A stretch of DNA of 24,077 nucleotides, taken from a virus. Under the pieces are notes generated by a model. The model ran no database searches and was not told where the DNA came from. It worked only from the letters and a program-made list of their open reading frames with translations. This document shows, in pieces, positions 6,001 to 13,232 of the stretch. Made by a program: the position numbers and the translations under genes. The stretch is taken from the IMG/VR virus record IMGVR_UViG_3300006919_000435, positions 1-24,077 of that record; one strand, 5' to 3'. Numbering within the stretch: position 1 is the stretch's first letter; every line of letters starts with the position of its first letter.

Positions 6001-8325
6001 ATTAGTAACTACAGATTCAAAGTTACCACCTGAAACTTCTATAGAGTTAGTATTATTACTAACAAACTGACCTTTATATATAAAATTATAAGGAGTATTT
6101 TCTACATCTGGTAATTTTTGTCTAATAGTATATGTGACATCATTATTGTCTACAGCAGTTTCATTACCTGTAGCGATATTTGCATCTGCAGTTGTAAATA
6201 TAATACTATTTGCTCTATTAGGTTTGATATATAATTTTTGTTTATCGTCTTTAAATTCTACACCCTGATCTATTTCAGCATCATATGAAGTATTGTTATC
6301 AAAATTAAAAAAGTATAATTTATTATTACCTAAAGCTACATAAATTTTATTTTCTGTAACATCCATATCATGGACAGTTACATTTTTATTTGCTAATACA
6401 TTTAATTTAGTTATAAGATTAGGGCTAGAATTATAAACGTAAATTATATTATTTTTTCCTAATACATAAAATTGATCGAAATTGTCTTTACGAGCTATAC
6501 CTTTTATTTCTACAGGTTTATCTTCTTCAAATATTTCTAGTTCATCATAAATTTCTAAATCGTTATTAAGAAATAAAACTTTGTTTTCGAACGGCAATAA
6601 TATATTAGGGGTAACATAATCTGTATTAAATATACCAAATCCTTCTTCAAAGTAATTACCTAGTAAAGAATAACCTAATGGTTTAGTATAATCATCAGCA
6701 CTAAGCCAAAAACTGAAACACATATCTCCAGTATGATCAGTAGTAAACTTACCGAACCTATCTCCATTGCAATTTAGAACTAAGTCGTTTTTGTCATAAG
6801 TGTAAGGGGCTGATGCGCCCTTGAATGTTAATACTCTTAAATTATCTGTAAGATTATAATCCTTTAAAGTATTAATATAACTTTCGTAATCTTGCTCGCC
6901 AATATGGTAATAAGCATAATCATTATTACCTTCAAAAGTAAGCCTTGAGCTAATATCAAATACATATGTAGTATTCATATTAGCGTTCGTCACTGTTGTA
7001 TAAAAGCTAGAACCAGAAAACGCAGATGAAAAGTCAGTTGCTTCTGGATTATAATATCTATCTACCCACAATTGCTCTCCGGCTTCATTACCTGATAGCC
7101 AGCTACATAAGTATGTTGCATTAACGTCGTCAGTAAAATTATTGTTCTTAACATCTAATCTGCGCTTGAATACTTTATCAGCTATCAAAGGATTATCTCC
7201 CGCAACACCACCAATTTTACCTATCTTAGAATCATTTATATTAAGTCTATCATAAGGAGCAATAGTTGATGGGGTGGTAAAATACGTGAGCCTTGAAGGT
7301 GGAAAATGTACATCCTTTGTTCCAGTATTGTAAGTTAAATATATTTTATCGTAACCGTAATTTTCATTTAACCCTGAAAATATTTTATCATATGATCTAT
7401 TAAGGTAATCTGGTTCAGAATTATAATGATTAGAAGGTACGTTTATTTCTTCAATAGTAGATTGGTTCTTTAAAGGTATGATATCAAAACCTACTGTTGT
7501 ATCATTAGGATACATCATATCACAATAGTCCATTGTGTATAAGCTAGTGAATCCTAGGTAATTGTTACTTACATAGTTTGTTGATGTATCAAGATTTAAA
7601 GCAACATCGCTACTATTAAAACTACCTAAATAAAAGCTAAAAACGTTGTTTAAGTTTTTTCTATTTTTGGTTAATACATTTCTTGATACTTCAAATACAG
7701 AACTAACAGAATTACCTGCATCTGTACTTGTGAGCTGTAAAGTATTGGTTAGGATAACTTGATATTTGTTATTAGGATATTGTAAGTCTCTATAAGGAAA
7801 TAATTTAAGCTTATTGTCTTCAAGAACATATTCAAATAAGTGAGCACTCAAACTTGGTTGTCCTGAAGATAGATAAATAGATTCACTAGAGCAATACGCA
7901 TAATATGTGCTATTGTCTATTTCTTTTGTAAGATATAAAAATCTATTTGTACTTAAATTAATAGTAAAAAAGTAATTACTATCTAATTTATTAAAATTTG
8001 TACTATACGTTAAAGCAGTATTTACTGTATCAACTTTAATATAATTATGATTATACTTTAAATATGTAGTAAACTGATTGTCACTATAAAAAGTGTATGG
8101 TGAACGGAGCTCTACGATAGAGCTCAGACTTTGTAGATCAGATAAAAAATAAGCTGTTTGAAAGTTTGTTTTTCTATCTCTTAAACGATCAAAAATTCTA
8201 TATGATTTTAATTGTAAACCAAAATCAAAGCTTTCAGTATTATTTTTAAACAAAAGAGTATCATCAGGAACATGTCTTAATGTTACTGGTTTACTTACAA
8301 TTGTATCAAAATCTACTATTTTCAT
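3076..8325 (-). CDS. Giant tail adhesin/fibre: split LamG-like domain plus Cys-rich repeats
   Basis: At 1749 residues this is the largest gene and the last of the leftward virion operon, the usual place for tail-tip or fibre proteins. Residues 1-530 are Tyr/Asn/Ser-rich beta-type sequence. A LamG/concanavalin-like sandwich appears to start near 535 (MCFSFWLSADDY) and resume at 926-1030 (GYNHFAVNI, WMDLYINGRK, FRGFRLYKKAL). The roughly 350 residues between have propeller-like strands (FYVLGKNNIIYVYN, KIYVALGNNKLYFFN). A Cys-rich region follows with CC pairs at 1170, 1257, 1320 and 1392. The final 350 residues are beta-rich, with WGRP and a Gly/Cys/Trp-rich end (about 1715-1735). No signal peptide or membrane segment. 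Its ATG overlaps the preceding stop (TAATG). Glycan or protein binding at the host surface is inferred from the folds; I recognise no catalytic motif. Confidence 0.8.
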   Translation of the reverse strand: MKIVDFDTIVSKPVTLRHVPDDTLLFKNNTESFDFGLQLKSYRIFDRLRDRKTNFQTAYFLSDLQSLSSIVELRSPYTFYSDNQFTTYLKYNHNYIKVDTVNTALTYSTNFNKLDSNYFFTINLSTNRFLYLTKEIDNSTYYAYCSSESIYLSSGQPSLSAHLFEYVLEDNKLKLFPYRDLQYPNNKYQVILTNTLQLTSTDAGNSVSSVFEVSRNVLTKNRKNLNNVFSFYLGSFNSSDVALNLDTSTNYVSNNYLGFTSLYTMDYCDMMYPNDTTVGFDIIPLKNQSTIEEINVPSNHYNSEPDYLNRSYDKIFSGLNENYGYDKIYLTYNTGTKDVHFPPSRLTYFTTPSTIAPYDRLNINDSKIGKIGGVAGDNPLIADKVFKRRLDVKNNNFTDDVNATYLCSWLSGNEAGEQLWVDRYYNPEATDFSSAFSGSSFYTTVTNANMNTTYVFDISSRLTFEGNNDYAYYHIGEQDYESYINTLKDYNLTDNLRVLTFKGASAPYTYDKNDLVLNCNGDRFGKFTTDHTGDMCFSFWLSADDYTKPLGYSLLGNYFEEGFGIFNTDYVTPNILLPFENKVLFLNNDLEIYDELEIFEEDKPVEIKGIARKDNFDQFYVLGKNNIIYVYNSSPNLITKLNVLANKNVTVHDMDVTENKIYVALGNNKLYFFNFDNNTSYDAEIDQGVEFKDDKQKLYIKPNRANSIIFTTADANIATGNETAVDNNDVTYTIRQKLPDVENTPYNFIYKGQFVSNNTNSIEVSGGNFESVVTNIIVDDEDNLITIYDNNRIARLKTNRELISFKDLTFIQPDSTLYLDVILDFEEDVYKKYYLIVEKRNSGASEGYTYLHKIDKDFNLVLSKNIGQRAVNSLALTKSITSFYYLKKYKASKSKFKVILKTKPKFSKTGTFKKSKSVITYDITKLSSGYNHFAVNINLTQGWMDLYINGRKVERAAFQGGSFLLDNPLGSGIFLGALSTPYYLTFAGRLQQQRKYFLKNINFRGFRLYKKALEYKDISVLYNYHNLNRDAVWSIPVGQRTYVDTIDQVFKFNVPEKNTSYYDIEIHNLNIANKFFNNKLQEEIYKELKNIIPYYDEIVGIKADPAGTTPEDCNIIVEDRLKVISNVFPGNSINNEPPVLRCLQLGPDSLNGTIWIGTNNDNGTNTNQECCLKSPGENVFSYDPGVCPEPVPDPQIEVELDPQPFCLNGEIYNEAIFNDTIIKSSISIRTMMLGDLDKFKLEHPNFTAGDLEAYGRCCLPDINNPYNFIKATSRQLEGTADYVIEFPGGECTSTTITDDNDVCVPGTDGYGRMSISNQPCCIKDGVTHVGPHEDGLCDDKEPGYLYCDGKAFNSGRTYQTVNGEIACETADGRIQAYGDVTDAERSWVGKPCCMPGDDPRNFSRLEEGSWCHTSDLCEEQPDKLPDCKPGRIQLTFWAQQSWDQVQINPEGSSPNDVGGIQSWGRPDVGIGTSKINENKDVAFEPVGDDLTRYITITDAAGTSVEGASWPEGVYLKDKLTIKFITGSPTLGGDNRAAYIKFELPSSQGEVEFEPKIPDSFDTGTGYQHQIIAKNGKAFYKPGTGLQNWYSASHFSQIFNLDDEHFKRYHSGDILGQVEIKEYFKRIKTFVQKTVIEDGTETKKWFFEDVDDAPMLGYTTFYNVYWFQVFGGIRRAVQVDEQLATQAPYSELGGTGAQALNAWFGPTYQSAPNGWPGLCGTQPCYGDKYCGTWASDVININIMASNPIIR

Positions 8326-8495
8326 TAACCAGTTAGCTTATCGTAAAAAGTTACGTTTTCAGTACCGATAATAAAATCTTTAAAGTCTATAAGCTTGGTG
8401 CCATTAGTAGTTTCGATAAGAATATAATCACCAGCTTTTATTTCGGTAACTTTTTCTAAATTTTCTATGTTTACAATTTCATCTTCTAATGCCAT
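8325..8495 (-). CDS. Small conserved-looking virion-operon protein, 56 residues
   Basis: A 56-residue frame from ATG (8493-8495, minus) to TAA (8325-8327) fills the gap between two large virion genes. It is preceded by AGGAG about 13 bases upstream of its ATG, and its stop overlaps the next ATG as TAATG. The acidic N-terminus (MALEDEIVNIENLEKV) leads into a short beta-type stretch (AGDYILIETTNGTKLIDFKD) and a C-terminus with GTENVTFY. The GDY...ETxNGTKxIDFKDF pattern looks like a small adaptor or cap domain of tail proteins, but I cannot name a family. It is probably needed in stoichiometry with its neighbours, given the translational coupling on the downstream side. Confidence 0.7.
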   Translation of the reverse strand: MALEDEIVNIENLEKVTEIKAGDYILIETTNGTKLIDFKDFIIGTENVTFYDKLTG

Positions 8496-8514
8496 AATAA
8501 TATTTAATCTCCTA

Positions 8515-9555
8515 TTAATAAGTTATATAGGCTGTTAAAGTGCTTGTAGCTAAGTTAACATTTTCAGAACAAGACTCTACATCAAATAAATCAACAAAGA
8601 AATAACCCCCAGATACTGGGGCCATTGATGTACCTATACCTGTTCCCGCGAGCTTGAATACAGGAACATATCCATCCCGAATATCTACCCCTACTACGTC
8701 AACTATTGGAACGTTAATAGTTTTGATACTATCTAATTCGTTACAATTCCAATTCAAGTAGCCTGATGTATGTAAAAATTGAGTACCAGGAATAGCTGGG
8801 ATAAATGGTTGGGTCCCTAACCCTATATTTAAACTTGCATTTGCCAAAGGCTGTCTAGTTCTAAATTTTACGGAGAAAGGATTACTAGTAGAACCAGATC
8901 TTAAGACATTGAATATTCCAGGAATATTAACTCCACCGCCTGCGTTTGCGTATGAATTTACAATAGCATATTCATCTGGATAGCCTGTAAATCCTACCTC
9001 TGTACTCTCTCCTGTTAATGCTATAAAGTCACTATAACCATTAAAGAAGTCATACTCGTCAGAATCAAGTGTGAGTATATTCATACCTGCCATTTTTGGC
9101 TCACTTGTTTCAAATGTATGTATTAATGTATCCCCATATTTGTCATTAGTACCTGCTTTAATGAAATCACTTTTAATTAAATTAATATCTTCATAATCAG
9201 ATACTCTACCACTGTATACATAAAATACCAAATTGAAAAAATCTGTAATGCCATCGTCTCTATGCAGAGCAAATAATACTGGTTTACTACATTGATCTAT
9301 TACCTCACTTTCAATTGCTTGAGTAAATGTTACCGCACTTAATGAAGACACAGAATCTGTAAAAGATCTATTAAATACCAACTCTCTATCATCATAAAAA
9401 GTTACTATAACTTTATCTACAGGAGATTCCGATTGATCAATACCAGAAAGAGAAAAAGTGATATTATTGGTACCGGTAACGCTCTGATAAATAGTACTTG
9501 CTGTTTGGGTTAAAGTATTTTGCTCTGTGACAAGAGTATAATCAAAAGTATTCAT
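8515..9555 (-). CDS. Hypothetical virion protein, 346 residues
   Basis: The product is rich in Thr, Ser, Val and Asp and alternates short beta strands throughout, without membrane segments, signal peptide or coiled coil. This composition is typical of baseplate-periphery or fibre proteins. Its ATG overlaps the stop of the lectin-like gene (TAATG) and a GGGAG-type ribosome site lies in the 3' end of that gene, so the two are co-translated. Segments with GGGVNIPGIF and GLGTQPFIPAIPG look like turn-rich surface loops. I recognise no family; location between a lectin-fold protein and a giant adhesin suggests a role in the same appendage. Confidence 0.75.
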   Translation of the reverse strand: MNTFDYTLVTEQNTLTQTASTIYQSVTGTNNITFSLSGIDQSESPVDKVIVTFYDDRELVFNRSFTDSVSSLSAVTFTQAIESEVIDQCSKPVLFALHRDDGITDFFNLVFYVYSGRVSDYEDINLIKSDFIKAGTNDKYGDTLIHTFETSEPKMAGMNILTLDSDEYDFFNGYSDFIALTGESTEVGFTGYPDEYAIVNSYANAGGGVNIPGIFNVLRSGSTSNPFSVKFRTRQPLANASLNIGLGTQPFIPAIPGTQFLHTSGYLNWNCNELDSIKTINVPIVDVVGVDIRDGYVPVFKLAGTGIGTSMAPVSGGYFFVDLFDVESCSENVNLATSTLTAYITY

Positions 9556-11060
9556 TATGTAGCTTTCACTCCCTTCACTTTAAAACTTTTGAGCTCAAAA
9601 TTAAATACAGAAGGAGCTAAATTAGTTCCACCTCCAGTAGTACTACTCAAACCTACTTTCAATTTAGGCGGGACTGTAAAATTATAACCTGGTAACCTTG
9701 ACATGTCTAATCTATGTAGCTCAATATAATCGCTTGAAATATTTAATTTACCGAATATAATAATCTCTTTCCCTTGCTTAGTAAGTTCAACTCTAAAGTC
9801 TTTGTATGTAGCATCACCAGCAGCTTCTACGTACTCATGTAGAGGTACTGCTGTTATAGCAGTTGATTGGGATAAAGCTTTATAATCGTTAACCTTATTA
9901 CCTCTAATACCTATTGTACATAATGTCTGACTTATTGTTAATCCATCTGTATAATATCCGGATTTACCTTCTGCGGTGGTTGCAAAATTACCGTTGAGAT
10001 CAAACGCTATGGCTACATACCCCGGTAATGTTATACCAGTATATGCAGCAGGTAATCTATCCTGACCGATTTGAATAGCACTAGCAGGACAGTAACCTAA
10101 TGAACTATTTACCCCGTTCAAATCTACATCTTCAAAAACAGTAGAATCTTCTTGTGTAGGTTCATAAAAGAATACACAAAAACCTTCTGCAGGACCAGCA
10201 GATAAAGTTACCGCTTCAACCCAGCGGGCAGCTGATACTCCATCTAGTTCTGTCATCTGTACCATTCCTAATTGAGACTCCCCGCTTAAAGAGTATGATT
10301 TACAAGTGAAGTCAACTCTTATGCAATTATCAGTTCTATAGGCTAGATCGTTCCCACGCTGTGCTATATATCCTCCACTACTACATAAAGGTAAAGCAGA
10401 GTTAGCTACAGTCCCGGTATGACCATAATCTAAATTGACAAAATTAAATCTTAAGTCATTATTGTGATGTACTGGTTTAACTTTATATGATACAGGTCTG
10501 GTAATGCTAGTAAATAATTCTGAAGTAACACCGAGAAAAGATGCATGAGAAGAATTACCCTCAATAAAAAATTCTGTATTTATATGACCGTTTTCAAATG
10601 TATATTTTTTAGATAGCTTTTTAGCTTCAGGTACAATAGCTATACTTCTTACTATTTTTACCTGTTCATTTACATATTGGAATATATAATTAAATAAAGT
10701 AACCCCGTCATTTTTGTCTGTATATTTACCAAGAAAACTTATGTTGTATAATTCATCCTTTTCGTTATATGATATAAGCGGTTTTGTAATCTCAGAAAAA
10801 TTAAAATCTGAATTACAATCTGGTACCAATACAAATGCATCAAACCCTGAAGCGCTTTCATCAGTTATTTGAGGATCATTAATAGGGTATAATTTAGTTT
10901 TAACATTAGTTGCTCTATCAATAGAATATATATAAGGAACAAAAGCACGAGTTTGACCTAAGCAAGGATTGCTCGGTCCTGTGATTTCATTAACCTCACA
11001 AACGAGAAACTCATTTGTTTCATCAATATACCAATAATCTGATTGTATACTATTAGGCAT
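9555..11060 (-). CDS. Virion protein with L-type lectin-like (concanavalin fold) domain
   Basis: The 501-residue protein has an N-terminal region of about 210 residues, beta-rich and unrecognised, and a C-terminal region that resembles legume/L-type lectins. Residues 291-298 (AEGFCVFF) match the usual ADGFAFFL strand, 347-354 (GYVAIAFD) match the V-A-V-E-F-D strand with its metal-site Asp, and a later TIGIRGN corresponds to the HIGIDVN strand. The remaining strands (DFRVELTKQGKEIIIFG; PPKLKVGLSSTTGG; FNFELKSFKV) continue the sandwich to the C-terminus. Such domains bind glycans, so attachment to the host surface is a reasonable inference. It lies in the leftward operon after an unknown 718-residue gene, and its stop overlaps the next start. 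No clear Shine-Dalgarno sequence precedes its ATG. Confidence 0.72.
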   Translation of the reverse strand: MPNSIQSDYWYIDETNEFLVCEVNEITGPSNPCLGQTRAFVPYIYSIDRATNVKTKLYPINDPQITDESASGFDAFVLVPDCNSDFNFSEITKPLISYNEKDELYNISFLGKYTDKNDGVTLFNYIFQYVNEQVKIVRSIAIVPEAKKLSKKYTFENGHINTEFFIEGNSSHASFLGVTSELFTSITRPVSYKVKPVHHNNDLRFNFVNLDYGHTGTVANSALPLCSSGGYIAQRGNDLAYRTDNCIRVDFTCKSYSLSGESQLGMVQMTELDGVSAARWVEAVTLSAGPAEGFCVFFYEPTQEDSTVFEDVDLNGVNSSLGYCPASAIQIGQDRLPAAYTGITLPGYVAIAFDLNGNFATTAEGKSGYYTDGLTISQTLCTIGIRGNKVNDYKALSQSTAITAVPLHEYVEAAGDATYKDFRVELTKQGKEIIIFGKLNISSDYIELHRLDMSRLPGYNFTVPPKLKVGLSSTTGGGTNLAPSVFNFELKSFKVKGVKAT

Positions 11061-11075
11061 TTAAAATATTTACTA

Positions 11076-13232
11076 CTAAATTATAGAATTTGAAGCGACA
11101 GATAGTATAAAATTCTCCCCATCGTATTCATAACTCTCTGTAAAAGTGTTAGCTGATGTCTGTATATAAAAAGTATTACCTACTACATCAAAATTTATTA
11201 CCTCATTCGCAGAAATCGCTGATTGGGCAGCAGTAGGTAGTTTTGTAAATACACTACTTAGTTTTTCATAAAAACTATAAACTTTTTGAGTACCTATATC
11301 TCTTACGTATAGCTCTCCAGGTACTGTATACTTTTGATTATATAACGGTAAAGAGCTCACAAAAGGGGTTACACTTGTATATGATGTTTGATAATTTGAG
11401 GGTACACTAGTGTTGCTAAATGTAATACTACCTTTGTTGAAATAATTAAGAGCTATATTTAATCCATGTAACGGACCTGCTGATAAATAGCCGTTATCAA
11501 CTACATCTTCTCCAGTTACGTGAGCACATTCAGTTGTTGATAAAGGCGCAAACCACCCATCTAACCCATTACAACCTGATACATCATTAAATAAAACTAC
11601 ATCAAATATTGAATCTATATCTGGGTATAATGTTGGGTCAGCATTAGATATTGCTGTTAGGGTATCTTCAAAGTATTGACCATCATAAATTATACAGTCT
11701 CCATCTTCTACTACTTCTGGAGGTAAATTATCATATATGCTGTTATAAGTAGTATAACTAGAACTACCTAATCTATCAGGTTGTACAGATTTGTATAAAG
11801 CAAACTCGTTGCCATATAAATCTGTTTTTATAGTTACTGCGGTTTTATTTGTTATTAATAAATCTGAAAATCTTTCGGCCTCTGGATATGTTGTAAGATT
11901 TATTTTTTTGTAGGTATCATTATTTTTCCATATATCATGCCTTTCCCCACTCCAGAAACTTATTTCATCTGATTGTCGATTTATACCTGTATGACTATAA
12001 TTAAGAGATTGTTCTTTTGATTGGTAACCAAAACCTTTGAGAGATGTATTATCTACTACACTTATACTGTTACCTGTTTCATTATTTTTTATCCAAGAAT
12101 TATTAGCAGAAAATATTACAGGACCTTGTGATTTTCTTTTACTTTTACCGAATCCAGGTTGAACTTTAGTCGGATCGGGTATCAAGTAAGTACCTTTTAC
12201 TGCAGGTACATCTATTTTATATGTAAGATTTTTTGATAAACTTGTTGCTAAACCAGCATTAGTAAAACATAATTGTTGAGGTAGTTTTGTTTTATCAATT
12301 AAAGTACCATAATCACTATTAACAGTTGGGTTGTATTTATTGTAATAAGAATTATTATTTACTGCGGAGAGTACTTTAGTAAAATTATATGAATTACCGT
12401 CACCAGAAAGCTGATAGACATCAGTTTCTAAATATTTTTCATATAGTTTTGTTATTAAAGATGGAACTAAATTTTCTAATTTCTTTTCTTCATTCGCGAA
12501 AAATCGATCAGGTAGACTATTATAATCAGTATACAATACATTAGCTGATATTTTGCGATTAAAGTTAGCTTTTAAATATACTGTTTTACCTTTATGCTTA
12601 ACCTTTATAGGTTGTACAATATCTTTCGATAATTGTTTTATTTTGTTTTGAAAATTAGTTCTTTCAAGGACATCTGGATCAGAATAATTTTCAGTAGATC
12701 TTACAAGATTACACGCATAGTTATAAAATTTTATACTTAGCTTATTACTTATTTCTTTTAAATTTATAGGTACTCCTGACTTAGCAAGATATCCACTATA
12801 TCTTACTAATGTTCTAAGTATTAAGTTTTTTAATCGTAGAGTTATACCTGCTCGAGATGTTATAAGGTTATTTTTAATTTTTGCATACTTTAATTCTTCA
12901 CGCGCAGCTTTATAGATTTCAAGCTCAGATAAAATATAATTAGTTACATAACTAACTACAATATCTAAGTCGTATATATCATTATAGTTCAATCTACTTA
13001 AAAATATGGTAGTTTCGGTTTTGAGAGAATTAAAATCTATATTTTTAACAAACTCTTTATAATTTTCAGCAATATAATTATTATTTGTATTATTAACTAA
13101 AATTTTATTTTTAGAAAAATTAACTAAGTACTCGTTATAAAGATTATTAAGTTCATTTAAATTGTTAAGATTTAAATAATATTTTTTAAACTCTTTAAAT
13201 GTTACAGGTTTTTTTGTATTTAAATCTATCAT
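11076..13232 (-). CDS. Large hypothetical virion (baseplate-region) protein, 718 residues
   Basis: The first half (to about residue 300) is Lys/Asn/Leu-rich and predicted helical (FKKYYLNLNNLNELNNLYNE, SELEIYKAAREEL), and the second half is Ser/Thr/Gly-rich and beta-type, ending in a Tyr-rich strand (FYIQTSANTFTESYEYDG). No membrane segment is present. The ATG overlaps the stop of the PKD-domain gene by four bases (ATGA) and an AAGGA lies about 10 bases upstream. In T4 the genes after gp6 encode the outer baseplate wedge (gp7, gp8, gp10); this gene holds a comparable position, but I see no residue-level match and do not assign one. Confidence 0.72.
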   Translation of the reverse strand: MIDLNTKKPVTFKEFKKYYLNLNNLNELNNLYNEYLVNFSKNKILVNNTNNNYIAENYKEFVKNIDFNSLKTETTIFLSRLNYNDIYDLDIVVSYVTNYILSELEIYKAAREELKYAKIKNNLITSRAGITLRLKNLILRTLVRYSGYLAKSGVPINLKEISNKLSIKFYNYACNLVRSTENYSDPDVLERTNFQNKIKQLSKDIVQPIKVKHKGKTVYLKANFNRKISANVLYTDYNSLPDRFFANEEKKLENLVPSLITKLYEKYLETDVYQLSGDGNSYNFTKVLSAVNNNSYYNKYNPTVNSDYGTLIDKTKLPQQLCFTNAGLATSLSKNLTYKIDVPAVKGTYLIPDPTKVQPGFGKSKRKSQGPVIFSANNSWIKNNETGNSISVVDNTSLKGFGYQSKEQSLNYSHTGINRQSDEISFWSGERHDIWKNNDTYKKINLTTYPEAERFSDLLITNKTAVTIKTDLYGNEFALYKSVQPDRLGSSSYTTYNSIYDNLPPEVVEDGDCIIYDGQYFEDTLTAISNADPTLYPDIDSIFDVVLFNDVSGCNGLDGWFAPLSTTECAHVTGEDVVDNGYLSAGPLHGLNIALNYFNKGSITFSNTSVPSNYQTSYTSVTPFVSSLPLYNQKYTVPGELYVRDIGTQKVYSFYEKLSSVFTKLPTAAQSAISANEVINFDVVGNTFYIQTSANTFTESYEYDGENFILSVASNSII

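Noticed and set aside
10577-10584. TATAAATA on the minus strand inside the lectin-like gene
   Set aside because: It lies within coding sequence, with no ATG at a useful distance downstream; in DNA this AT-rich the octamer will occur by chance.
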